Source: Cafeteria roenbergensis (Eukaryota; Sar; Bigyra; Bicosoecida; Cafeteriaceae). Taken from it: DNA of 64,000 nt. The stretch is from NCBI GenBank assembly GCA_008330645.1, contig VLTN01000028.1, positions 1 through 64,000 on the forward strand. Reading direction: 5' to 3'. Below the pieces are notes generated by a model. That model was given only the letters and a program-made list of their open reading frames with translations. It was not told where the DNA came from and searched no databases. Shown piece by piece: positions 1 to 12,100 of the stretch (position 1 is its first letter; every line of letters begins with the position of its first letter). The position numbers and the translations under genes were made by a program.

Positions 1-1546
1 GCAGCGATGCGACCAAGGAGGTGGGCGACATCCTGCTGCGATGCGAGGAGGTCGCCAAGGGAGCTTACCGGGACTACGAGCGGGACAGCAAGGAGTAAAA
101 GGACGCCTGCACCGAGGCACGGTACTTCAGGCCGGACAAGGACTGCGTCGTGGGCAAGGAGGCCGACCTTCATGCCGCCAGGGTGAAGAAGCGCTACCAG
201 CTGGCGCATGTGTGGAGGTCGGACATCGCGGGGGGCTGTCGAGGGCCTGGAAGAGCTGCGCGCCGAGATCGAGGAGCTGGCGCTGGAGGCGATGATGGAG
301 CTCAGATCTGACGACGAGTCGTCGGATGACATGGAGGCAGCGGCAAACCTGGTGGAGGAGTTCATCAGGGCATGCAAGGGAGCCCGCTGCCTGGCCGCAG
401 CGACAGGGTTCGAGGGCTTCTTGCCCGACACCCTGGGTAAGCTGCCGGGAGAGCTGAAGGCCAAGCTCCGCAAGTGCCTGTACGGCGACGGGGTGACAGC
501 GCGGGCGAACGAGCAGACCGAGGCGCCCTGGCAGCGCAAGATGGTGCTGCATCACGACGACATGCTGCGCATCAAGCACGAGTGTGTCTTCCTGCGCCGT
601 CTGGCCAAGGCGCGCAGGGCCTGCACAGCACGCTGCAGGGCCGAGGCGCTGGCCAAGGGCACGCCGGAGAAGCGTGTCGCCAACATCGACGACCCGGCCA
701 TGCTGCGCGTCATGAGCGACCTGGTCGCGTTCCGAGAGGCGTGCGTGCCGGGAACGCACTACTGGCTCCGCAACACGATGATGGGACCCCGCGGGCTCAC
801 AGACGAGGAGTTCGCGGTGGTGGAACGCTACCGCATCGGAGCCTCCGAGGCCGACCACGTGGTGCCAGACGGCGTGTCGATCAACTGCGCGTGCGTGCAG
901 CGGGACACCACCGCGAGAGGCACCGTCCACATCGGCGGGGTCTCCGGCGTGGCACACCACCTGGCGCGCTGCCGCTGCGGCAAGGGCTCCACCATCCGGG
1001 CGCACAACGACGTTCGCGACGTCCTGCACGCGGCGGTGCGCTCGGCGGGGCTACAGTCGGTGGTGGAGCCCTCCAGCTGGCAGGACGGGCAGACGCGCTT
1101 CGGGTCCCAGCCGGGGTCCAGCGAGGCCGCGCGCAAGCGACCGGACCTGCGGGTGCACGTCGACTTCGAGACCACCTGTCTCGTCGACGTGCAGATCACC
1201 TCGGCGGTAAGCAAGTCCTACGTGACGCAGGGCCTGCAGAACATGGACGCCTTTCTCGAGCGCCGTGAGAATGACAAGATGAGGGAGTACAAGAAGAGCT
1301 CAGCTACAAAGGACAACTTGAGCTCCATTGTGCCCTTCGTCATCACGACCACGGGACGCATGGACCGGCGGCCTTCGCCTTCCTCAAGAAGGTGGCGGAC
1401 ACGGCCTTCGGTGATCGGCCGAGGGAGCGTGCGCGCTGGGCCTTCCGCTGGCTGTCGAGGCTGAACGAGGTCATCGCCAAGGGACTGGCGACCCAGCTGA
1501 TCGGGCAGACGCAGTACCTGCGGCAGCAGGTGGAGCGTATGCGGTG
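1..1546 (+). mobile_element. 3' part of a non-LTR (LINE-type) retrotransposon, decayed
   Basis: The longest open stretch (about 208-1464) has an acidic coiled N-terminal part (EELALEAMMEL, SDDESSDDMEA), then a Cys/His cluster (HHLARCRCG), an RAHNDVRDVLHAAVRSAG helix, and RPDLRVHVDF followed by LVDVQIT. Zinc knuckle, R-H-N helix, PD and later DV is the order in the C-terminal restriction-like endonuclease tail after reverse transcriptase in R2-like and related LINEs; the assignment is from motifs only. The frame shifts by one base near 1355 and then continues as AFAFLKKVADTAFGD to a stop at 1544-1546. Further upstream there is a stop near 95-97 and another shift near 220 compared with the second copy at 59.3 kb. 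The 5' part, including any reverse transcriptase, lies outside the window. It is a dead fragment. It could instead be the tail of another type of element with the same nuclease fold. Confidence 0.55.
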
Positions 1547-3156
1547 AGCAGGGGCGGCTGAGTGGTGACTCGAGGCAGTGTGATGGCAGGGATCTGGGAT
1601 TTGAGACTTGGGATTGTGGGTTTGGCGCGGTTTGTGATTCATCGGTGATGGCGTTGCTGGATTGGTGATTGGTGAGTCTGTGAATCGAGTGTGTGGCATG
1701 GTTTTGCGAGCTTTTGACCCCCCCCAACGATGTTCATCGTGAATCGAGTGTGTGGCATGGTTACGCGAGTTTTCGACCCCCCCCAACGATGTTCATTCAT
1801 TTAATCCCTAAGCGCGCCGCACGGCGCTGCAGCGGTCGTGGGACGGGTCGTGGGGCGCTCGGGGTGAGGCGGTGCTGTGGCGTCGGACGATGGAAGGCCG
1901 CCGGTGACCGCCGGCGGCGGAGCGGTGCGTCCCCGAGTGTGTGCAAGGCATACGGGCACTTGCCCCCGTGCTGCCTGTGTGGTGGCTTCAGTTAAGCGCC
2001 TGAAACGGGCGAAAAGGTCGGTTGCTTTGTACTACCACGGCGCTGGTGCCGACACGAGGCTCGCAGACGGACCCCGGCCTTGTGTGTGCAAAGCTGGCGC
2101 CTACTGACTGCGACATGCAGCCATTTTCCATGCCAAACCTCCGGGATGGGCCCGGCTTCACATGCAAGCTGACGCTCATGAGCTCTTCCCTTCCCGCACC
2201 TGCATGCACGACACAGCTACAGTCGCTGCATCTGCTACATGCCTTCAGACTGTCTAACACTGGACTTGCGCAGCCCCCCGGCAAGTGACCGAAGCCTCCC
2301 GACAGTGGTGCATGGCTTCACAGTCATATCCGGGAACCCCTCCGACTCGCCCTGGTGCGTGTGATCGTAAGGAATGGTGATCACGCATCCAGCAGTGGCC
2401 AAATGGGCACCTGTTAGGTGTCCGGCGCCAGCAGGCTGCGATTGGCGGTGGGGCACTGAAACCTCGCAAGCCACCTCCCAGCCTGCCGCGGGATGAGCGG
2501 GCGGGCCACGAATGCGGCTTTGCTCTCACACGACCTCAAAGCCGACCGCAGCGGGCCCTGGAGCGCCGTGTGAACGTTCGCACGGCACGGCGGGCAAAGC
2601 GAAGCGAAGCACACAATGCTCACGCCTTGCCGGCGAGCTGCTTGTCCCGACCGCCGACGTATTGGAAATGATTGAAATCTAGTGTGTTAAACATGGTTGG
2701 CGTCGAAACGCCACCGCTCAGCCTGGCGCGCGCACCCGGTGCTCAAGCCCACGTGGGCTTCCCGGGCGTACCCCCCCCCGTACCGTCTCGCGCGCGCGCC
2801 CCGTGTGGTGTGTGCGTGCACTCGTTTGACCCACCCTCCTGTTCCTCGGGCGACCCTGGCGGTCCCCGCCGAGCCGAATCTTTAGCCACTAGGTCAGCAT
2901 CGGCGATCCTCGCCTCCACTCTGCCAACCAGAAACAAGACAGCAGCAGGCAGGCTAGCGCTCGAGACCCGCTGAGTCACGCCGGGGGCACCCCAGCACGC
3001 TGCAGGGAAGCCGCCGAGCCCAAGAGAGTGGCAAGGCGATGCCAGGTGGCAACGCTGTTTTGTCGAAGCCGCGCCTCCAGCTCGCACGCTGTTGTTCGTT
3101 GAACCGGGGTCCGACCCTGGAAGGCTGCATCCAGCCCAGTTGACTTGCCCCCAGAG
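1547..3156. other. Intergenic, gene-poor stretch between the retroelement and the sacsin-like gene 3' end
   Basis: No protein family was recognised in any frame; open frames here are short and contain no motifs. It holds a 59-bp tandem duplication at 1681-1797 and homopolymer C runs (around 1720, 1779, 2771). The last few hundred bases must contain the 3' UTR and polyadenylation signal of the minus-strand gene that ends at 3157. No canonical AATAAA site was identified with certainty. Confidence 0.6.
1681..1797. repeat. 59-bp direct tandem duplication (two copies)
   Basis: Two head-to-tail units start with TGAATCGAGTGTGTGGCATG at 1681 and at 1740. Each ends in a run of eight C and AACGATGTTCAT. 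They differ at a handful of positions (TTTTGCGAGCTTTTG against TTACGCGAGTTTTCG). The array sits about 135 bp past the last retroelement codon, so it may belong to that element's 3' UTR. Confidence 0.85.
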
Positions 3157-6100
3157 CTACAGTGAGTCCAGGGAAGTGCTTGCCGCTGCAAGCTCGTCCA
3201 CAGGAAGCAAGACATCCGCAAAACGCTCCACGGGGATCCGGGTGAATGGGCAGGGCCTGCCAACACATCGCTGAGCACAGTCCCTGCAAATCAGTCGCCG
3301 AGAAGGAATGAGCACCGCGTCGCAAGGGTTCTCCATGCAGATCTGGCATTTCATGGCTTCAGTCGCGCAGGCGATGGCGCCCTTGGCGAGCCGAGTTTTG
3401 GCGACGACTTCAGCAGCGGTCTGCTTTGCCTGGGCCGCTTCCTGGCGCGCTTGAAGCAATTCAGACCGAATGTCCGCCTCGGTGGCCTCCATGGGCACGC
3501 CGGCTCGCCGCAGCAAGTCCTTCGCAGCGCTGATGAGCTCCTCCGCGTCTGGCGCCGCCAGGAGCTGCACACTGGCAGCGTCATCGACGGCGGATGGCGC
3601 AGCCGTTGCGCCTGCAGCAGCTCCTGCCGTGGCGCCTGGAGATGCGGTCGCCATTGCGGCAAAGGAAGCGGTGGCTGAAGCCCTCCCGCCTTGTGTGGAA
3701 GCAGCGTCAGTGCTGCGGATCGTCGTCGGAGGCGTCGGCTTGGCTCGCTGAAACACAGACACAGCGGCGGAAGTTGTCCTGACAAGCGCTGCTTGCACTT
3801 CGCGGCTGCTTGCACCGCGCTCTGCCATTCGGGAAGCTGCTCCATCGTCCAGCAACAGAGACGTCAAGCCAGCCCATCCCCGGCTTTGCTTTGCAGACCT
3901 GGCTGCTACGACTCTCGCATACACGAAAGCACCCGGTGACGCAGCCGGCTCACGGGCAGGAGAAGCAACAATGTCCCCACCGTTGAACGTCGCCGTGGGG
4001 TCAATCGCAAGGCGACACGCGTCCTGAGAGTGCACTGCCGCGCCCGGAGTGCCACGTTCCGCCGCTGCCGCCCTTGCAGCTGCAACTGCTCTGCCAGCTA
4101 CGGCAGCGCGCCGCGTGCTGTCAGCCGACTCGAAGTCGATTCGGAGGGCCGCAAGCCACGCCTTGGCCGACGCAGTCGCGTGACCAGTCGGGTCGGCCGA
4201 AGATGTGCCGTCGCAAATCCCAAGAACGTTCGGTGCGAGGGATTTGAGCATTGACGATGTGCACGCAACTGCGGCTGAGCCCCCGCCCAAGGATGCTGCT
4301 TCGTGGACGGTGCTTCCTGGGGACGAGCGAGAGCGGAGTGCGTCAACCACTGCAGCTGCCACGCACGTGGCGCCGTCCATTCCCGGCGGAAGCGGTGACG
4401 CTCCAGCGCCTGCAACTGCTGCTGGGACTCTCGCGAAAATCCTGACCGGCCCATCCCCCCGTGCCTCGGCGTGCCAAGCCGCTTCCGAATCTCGGGCCAG
4501 CACAGTCGTGCCTTTCCTGCTTGCTCGGAGTCGCAGCGACCCGCAGAGCTCCACGGCAACGCCGCCTGCAAGGGCGCTTGCAACTTGGCCTCGAATGGCT
4601 TCGAGGTGCGCCGAGCTGTGGCCATCTTCTAGCGCAGCGTCGCCTCCCGACTCGTCCTGGCTGCTTGCTGCTGACCCAGGCCTATGTTCATCCTTGCTGG
4701 GCCCACCGCTTCCAAGCACCGAGAGGGCTGTGGCGATGGCATCGACTCCATCACGCGACCCAAGCACAGCCGCAACCCGACGCGCAGCCGCAATGACCTC
4801 TACTGTCGATGCAAGAGCCCCACTGCCTCGCTGTTCGCCGCTCATGCCGCCGTCGTCGCTGCCGTCGCCCGAGCCCAGCACAACTCCAGCTGGTGTCGTG
4901 CTGGCAACTTGAACACTGACTGCAGCGCCCAGGCCGGCCGCACCCAAGGCCCAGCACTCTGCGTGCTGCAGCTGAGGGTGACAGACAGGCACCTCGTTGG
5001 GATCCACCATGTCAGCCAGCCACTCCACATCAGCGTAAAGTGCCGACGCAGCAGGAACGACCCGGCCGAGAATGTCGACGCAAAACAGGCCCGTTGGTTT
5101 TGGGTCTTGATCGTTTGCCGAGGCTGCCATGAGCTTGCAAACCCGAATGGCCACTTCCGTGTCAGTCGGGGTGAGCGGACCCCACCCTGCCCCTTTGCCT
5201 GCCCGCCGCAGCGACTCGTTCATGCAGCTCAAGGTCGGTGCCTCCCGGACGCCAGCCAGCATCTTCAGCTTCGGCACAAGGTCGGCAAGGACCCTCGGAA
5301 CCTGAAAGAGAAGTGGTGAAAGCCACTGCTCAGAGCGTCCCCAAGCCCCATCCTCGGCGAGCGAACCGTCGCGCCGTTCCAGCTGGCGCACAGCGGCAAT
5401 CACGGCTCGAGATGCCGTGGTGTTGCCGGCCCATCTGGCGTCTTGCGCGGGCAGGACGGCAAACACGGATCGCCCCGGCGCCAGAAATGCCTCGCACGGA
5501 ACGAAGGGCAGCGACATGATGCGGGAAACAAGCGATGCATCTTGGCGTGCGAGCGCCTCCAGAGCATGTCCGTCGCCCACAGTCTCGAGCACTGCCCGAA
5601 CTACGCTCACGACGCCCACCGAGCAAGGCCACCGGCCGAGCGCAATGCAGCCATTGTCGAACGAGTGAGCGGCAAGGAAGCCCTCTAGCGTCCCCGTCAG
5701 GGACCGCAGCGACTGAAGCGAACCCACGGTTGCCAGTTGGTGTGACAGCGGCGCCAGCGAAGGGCCAAGGTTTGCCGGGTCATCGCCGGCGGCCCCATGG
5801 CCTGACGCCACAGGCGTGGTCCTCGCAATGGGTGCGGTGGAAGCAGCAGAGCCAGCAGCTGAAGCAGCTGAGGCAGCTGAGGCAGCTGAAGCAGCTGAAG
5901 CAGCCACACCCGGGGTTGGTGCCGAATCCGTCTTCCTCCCAGCCCCCGCTGCAGAGGTCAGCAGGAGAAGGAGGTGGTGAAGCGCCACTGGGGCGTCGAG
6001 TGACGGCGAAAGTCCTAACGCAGAGAGAAGCTGCGGGGACGCGGGAGCAAGCGAGCTTGCCAGGGCTGGCAGAACGGCAAAGGACGCGGTGTGAAGACTT

Positions 6101-9100
6101 GGAAGCGCACACGAGCTGAACGGCACAAGCGACGCGCCAGGCCCGTCATGGCTGGCTGCAGTAGGAGGCCGGGTCGCCGGAGGGGAAAAGACTGCAGCTT
6201 GAAGACTCGGAGCCATCACCGGCACAATCGGCAAGCTTCCCCCAAGGAAGGCAGCTTCGGCGTCGGCCTTGGTGGCCAGCAGAGGCACCCGTCCTGCCGC
6301 AGCATGCAGCTCGTCTGTGGTCGGCCTCGCCATCGTCGGCGGCCGGCAGAAGGTCTCGAACATGCGCTGCGCATCCGCAGAGAGCCCGCAGCGATCGCGT
6401 ACAGCGCCCGTGGAGTCAACGCCCCCATGCACTGCCCAGCGTACAAACGCATGAGCATCCCAGGCAAGCTGCTGGGAAACTCGCACGCCAAGTCCCGCAC
6501 GGCACAAGGCCTGGCAGGCCGCACCACCTCCGCTGCCATTGCCAGATGGATCGATTTGGCGCATGTCCTCCACCCGGCGGTCGGAAAAGTACACGGCGGA
6601 TGCCACCAAGTGGAGGGCAGCGCTCCGTACGTGACTCGGGGAGGGCTTGCAGGCGATGCCGCACTCGATCAACAATCGGAGCGCGCTTGCCTCGCTCAAG
6701 CAGTCGGCAGGGAAGACTGGGAGTGCGCCCGCCGCCACTGCACCGCGACGAGCCGGAGCGGGGCAGTCGCAAACCAGGCGGCGAATGAGCGGGTGGTGTG
6801 GGTGCAACAAGTCCCTGGGCGATGCACGAACCACCAAAGGGGTGCGGCGCGGGCTGGGAGGGGCAGCCTCAGCTGCTGCAGGAAGACGGGCGTCTCTTGC
6901 ACCTTGCGCAGCCTCCGAAGGGGGGCTGTCGCTGTCGGAGCCGCTGACAGAGAACTCCGCCTCTGCGGAGGGCGACGGCGCCTGCCACACCGGGACCCAC
7001 GGCGTGATGGAGAGCTGCTGCCTGACATCGTCGCTTTCCCGGAGCGTTGGCCATAGCTGGACCATCAAGTCCACGAGCTGCGCCTTCTGGGCCTCGGTCG
7101 CAAAGCCAAGTCGAGGGAGCAAGACGCGCAGCAATGCGAGTTCCGATGTCGCCGTTTGAATGTCTAGCTTGCGGAACAGCCCTTCCACGCCCGGCCTCGC
7201 AACCAAGAGCGGAAGATGAGCGGCCCTTGGGTGCCCTGCTGCAGGCGCCTCGCTCGAGAGGGCAGCTGCCAGCAGCTGAAGGGCTTCCGCCGCGCCAGTG
7301 ACAGAGCTGTCCGCCCCGAACGCTGAGGTTGCGCCAAACGGCCGGCCGAGGAACGCAAGGCCCGACCCGGAGCGCCGGCCCGGCATGGCTGCACCGCCAG
7401 GCGCCGCCACGCGTGTTTCCTCGCCTGTTTCGTGCTTGCCTTGGCGACGAGCGGCTTGGGAAGTCGCAAGCTCGCGGACGGCAGACAAGTCAGACGCAAG
7501 AGCAGGAGCTCCGCCGATGGCCACCCACGCGCCCGTCGCAGTTTCAAACAGCGGGAGCTCCCTGAGCTTCCTGAGGTCGTCGGGAGATGCATGGTCTGCT
7601 TGCGAGCTAAGGAACTGGAGGAGAGAAAGCTTGGCGCCGGCCTGCGCCCGGTGCAGCGAGAAGCACTCAGAGGCGTCCCAACCCGCTGCAGGATCGGAGA
7701 GTTGCTGCAGCGTGGCGACCGCAGCTGCGAAGAGGTTTTCGGGCGGCGAGTTCGCCATGTCCATCCGCGGGAGCGCGCCACGCAGCAGCGCAGGGCAGCC
7801 GCACGCTCGCAGGCAGCGACCGAGGGCGGCCCACCCAGCCGTCGCTGGGTCTCTCTCAGCAGGAGGGAGCGGTGGCACTCTGCCGCGGTCAGGCGCGCCC
7901 TCCCCACCCGGGTGGCCCAGAGCGTCCCTCAGCATCAGCTCTGCCGCCGTACTGGCCACTACAGCGGCTCGGTGCTCTTCCGAGCCAGAGAGCGCTCTCT
8001 CAACCAGAACGTGCTCGCGGTTGCTGGGCATCAGCCCTGGTGCTGCAGCAGGTGCTGCTGCTCCTCCTTGCAGCTGGGAAGGTGCCACGCTGCCCAGCAC
8101 CTCGCCTGGCTGGGGCAGGGCCTGCTGCAGCGGCTCTGCGGCCGCTGCAGCTCGCTCGAGCGCGTCGCGCAGGTCGTTCTCGGGGCCGCCACGCTCCGGA
8201 GGTCCAGCAGCCACAGCCATGGCTCTCAAAAGCCAGTGTGGGAACAGGTGACCGCACGTGGAGGGCAGAGGAAGTCCAAGCCTGCTGCCGCGGGCTGGGA
8301 AAAAGTCCAACTCGTGGCCTGCAGCGGCTGCTGCGCCTTGTCTGGGCAGCGGGGCGGGGGCACGCAGCATTGCTTGCCACGCGGAAAAGAGCCACACTGC
8401 TGGGAGCCGCACTTGCCTTCTGGATGGGGAGTCTTGCAGAGAGGGCCACGTTTCCACGTGCGCGCCCCCTTGCCACGCGAGGCTCTTTGCTGAGCCTCGA
8501 GATGCCCCTCCTGCGCGCCCGGGATCCGCCGTTTGCGCTGGCGGAGCCGCCGCTGCCGCGCCCGCTGCCCCGGCATCGCCGCCTGATGGCCCGGCATTGC
8601 CACCTCCCAGAGTCTCCGCCCCATGGCAGGACACGGTAGCGCTGCGAATGGCTTGGCCGAAGCAAGCTGCCAAATCGGACGGCCCGATGTCCTTCAAATT
8701 CAAGGCGTGGCGCACGTGAGGAAGCCGCAGCCGAGCCAGCTGCGCGGTGAGGTCCAGTTCTCGCACGTTTCTCGCCGCCCCATGGCGCGGCGCCGTCCCC
8801 AGCTGTTGCGCCGAGCACAGCACCTTCAGCTGGGGGGCGACCCGCAAGTAGTGTGGCTCCGCCAGCAGGACCCTGTGGCCAACGAGGGCCGTTTCGCCGT
8901 CGGCCAAAGGCAGCAGCGGCAGGCCGGCGAGCTCGCTGACGGCTTGTTCCGACACTCGCATTAGGGCGGGTCCTGACACCGCACAGCCGGCACAATGGCC
9001 GGTTGGCAAGGGAGCCGCGGATCTGGCCAGGCGCTCTGGCCAAGCAGCCTGCCCAGCGACGGGAGCATCCTCCATCAGCCTCAACAGGCGCCGAATGTCG

Positions 9101-12100
9101 GAGCTCTCGTTCGAAACGCAGCCAGCGCATTCTTGCAAGACTGGACCCTGCTCAGGGAGCTCCAGCAAGTCGGCAAGACAGCTGACTAAAATTTGGAGCC
9201 GAATGCGAGCATCCGAAGGAACAGCTGTCCTTTCGGCTGCGCCGGACGCCTCTGGCCCCCGCTGTCCGCTCTCGTCACCCTTGCTCGAAGAATTGCTGTC
9301 GTCCCTCGAACCGTTTGCCGCGTCCCCACCTGAAGCGCTTGCAGCGGAAGTTCCGGTGGCATACTCGCAATTCAGCATGTGGGCGCACGTTCGCACTGCC
9401 GCATCCACCTCGGCGGCACGACCACGCAGCGCACGGCGTGTCTTGGCTGCATTCAAGCCCACCGCCACGCGCGAGGCCTCGTCCAGCAGCGGTTGAGGAA
9501 GGACTGCAAGCGGATGCCCAACTTCCTCCAGCACCAGGCGCAGCGCCAGCGGCGTGCCTGCCGGCACGACGCGCAAGTCCTTGAGAAGGGACAGGCCGTT
9601 CGTTGCGCTTGGCGACGGCGTGGCAGCGCTGGCGGGGGCAGCCTGGAGACGCTGCCATCGAGCCACCGCCGTAGCAGCGGCCCCGCTCGACCTTGCCGCA
9701 TCGTCAGCAAGCACTTGGCGCGTACTCGCGAACGCGGCTTGCCGGGAGACGGCATCCAGGATGGCCGAGCAATCGGCTGCTGGAAGCACTTGGCCGGCAG
9801 GCGCGCGTCTGGCCGCGCTCAGGGGAAGAAGAACCAACGCAGCGAGGCTCGCTCTGGCGTGGGGAGGGACCCTCGCCGGGACAAACTGCAGCAGCGAGGC
9901 GTACAGCAAGGGCAGCGAGGACCGCAACAGCGTCGAGTTCCATGTCCACGCAAGGCCGGCAGCCTGGCGCAGCACTTCAGGGGACGCGGCAGCCCTCCCG
10001 CAGCAGACGAGGTGCCACGCCCGCTGGGCCTGAAATCCTTCGATCGCCCCGGTGCGCGCCCAAGCCCGGTCTCGGTCATCTGAGCTGACGGCCTGCTCCC
10101 GGAGGCGCGCAAGGGCCTCGACCTCGGGGCCCCCTGGATGGCCAGCCTGTTGCGCCGCTTCGCGGCGGGCTCGCTTGTGAAGATGCTTCAAGTACGGCTC
10201 CCATGCGGCCGGCTCGATTCGCCTATTCCTCGGGCATGCCAGAAAGTCGCCGTTGAGGTGGAACGGGAGACCCAAGCTCTCTCGGAGACCTGCGCCTTGC
10301 GAGAACACTCTTCCTCCTGACAGCCAGTCAGGACCATCGCCCGGATTGGGATACCATGCGCTTGGAGGTCCGTCAGGCTCGAAGCCGTGCGCAGCCGGGG
10401 CAAGGCCAAGCCGGGCGCGCTCGGCGTCGTTGGCGTCGCACCACGGCCAGCCCGCAACGTCGCAGGCTTGTGAGTCGGCCAGCGCGTCTGCCGCTCGGCA
10501 CAGGGCGCCTGACATGACCGTCTCCGAGAGCGGTACCTCCTGCCCAGCCCGCTCCTCAGCTACCGGCCGTGGCGGCTCAGCCTCCGTGGGCCGGCCTCGG
10601 GCGACACTGACCCAGCTGGGCTCCGTGCCGGGGCGATGGCGTGCGCCGTCCGCAACCCAGACTGCAGACGACTGCCTCCAAGTGCGCATAGCCGCAGCGG
10701 CGTAGGGCCGCAAGTTCAAGGCCTCCAACGGCTCGCCCACGTGCGGAAGGGCCAGGTCCCGAGCACCTTCCGCCCCAAGGCACTCGGCGACAGCCCACTC
10801 ATCGGCAAACCGAACGGCCACCGGAATGCCCTCCCTTGCGCACAGGGCCCGCGTCGTCAGCTCGACGGCTCCAACGTCGGTCAGGGGCTGCCAGCGGCTG
10901 GCTTGGTCGCCGCCCAGTCCGAGAAGGCTTCCGAAGAACCCTGTGGAGGCTGATGGGGCCTGGGCAGGTGCTGACCACGCCTCGGACGTGTCCAGATCGG
11001 AAGCTTTCGCAGTTGGGAACGGCCGAGCAGTCACGCTCACGATGGCCAGAATGTCTGACCCGTCCACGCTGCACGGTTTCGCAGCTGCAGCAGCGTCTGC
11101 GGCTGCGGACGTCGCGTCCCTCGCGTCATGCCCGAGTGGAGCTCGGCCGGCTGCAAGCATCGTGGCCTCTCTCAGAGCCGAGCGGAAGACAAGCGGTCCT
11201 TGCAGAGACTGCGCCAGGCTGAGCGCCAAATCCGTGGTTGACAAGGTAACGAACGACTGGCTGCGGGAGGGGGCATGAGCCTGTGGGCGCGAGTACGGCG
11301 CCGTCGGGCCGCGACCGAGCCAGCCGCCCACAGCCGCGGAGGTGGCATCGGGCCGAGCGTCGAGCACAGCGGCAGCCGGCGGAAGCAGGGACGCAAGGCG
11401 AAGCGATTGGGGCAACACTTCTTGGGCGCGCGCAGTGCGCTGCCGCGTGCCTTCGTCGTGCGCCTGCACAGCTGCATCGATCACGACGGGCAGCAGGGAG
11501 CCTGGGGTGGCCTTGAACCGCAAGGGCGCACGAATAACCGTCACCGGCTCGCGGTAAACCGTGCCCGCTGCCTCGGCCCATCCCTCAAGCGCGGCAAGGT
11601 GGTCCTTGACGAGGGGTGTGCTGTCAGAAGACAGGGAGAGGACCATGCCCTTGCCGGCCGCACTCGCTGCCGCCTCGTGAGGAGCCCCCGTGGAGAGCCA
11701 CAGCTCGGCTGGGTCAATCACGGCCAGCTCGGCTCTGCCGCACGAGCCGTCCCGCGAGAGAACCGTGAGCGTGTCGGCAATGCTGAAGAGGGACCACAGT
11801 CCGCTTTCGGCTCGCTGGCGCCTGCGAGGAGCGTCCGATTGGGCCGCTCCCCCAGCTGCAAAGGACGCAGCGGACCGGGCCGACGTGGTGCCGCGCCGGT
11901 GGCCGGGGCCGGGCCGACCTGCCGACGCAGCGAACCGGGGCCCCCGCGCCGCGCGGAACATATCCGACGTCACGGCCCCGCATCGCGACGGGGACACGAG
12001 ACTGGAAACCTGCTCCGATGTCAGGGCTGCGCCGACCAGGACAACAACCAGAGCAGGGCCCTGCTGTCCCTCCAAGCCTTGGTTCAGAAGGCACGTCGTT

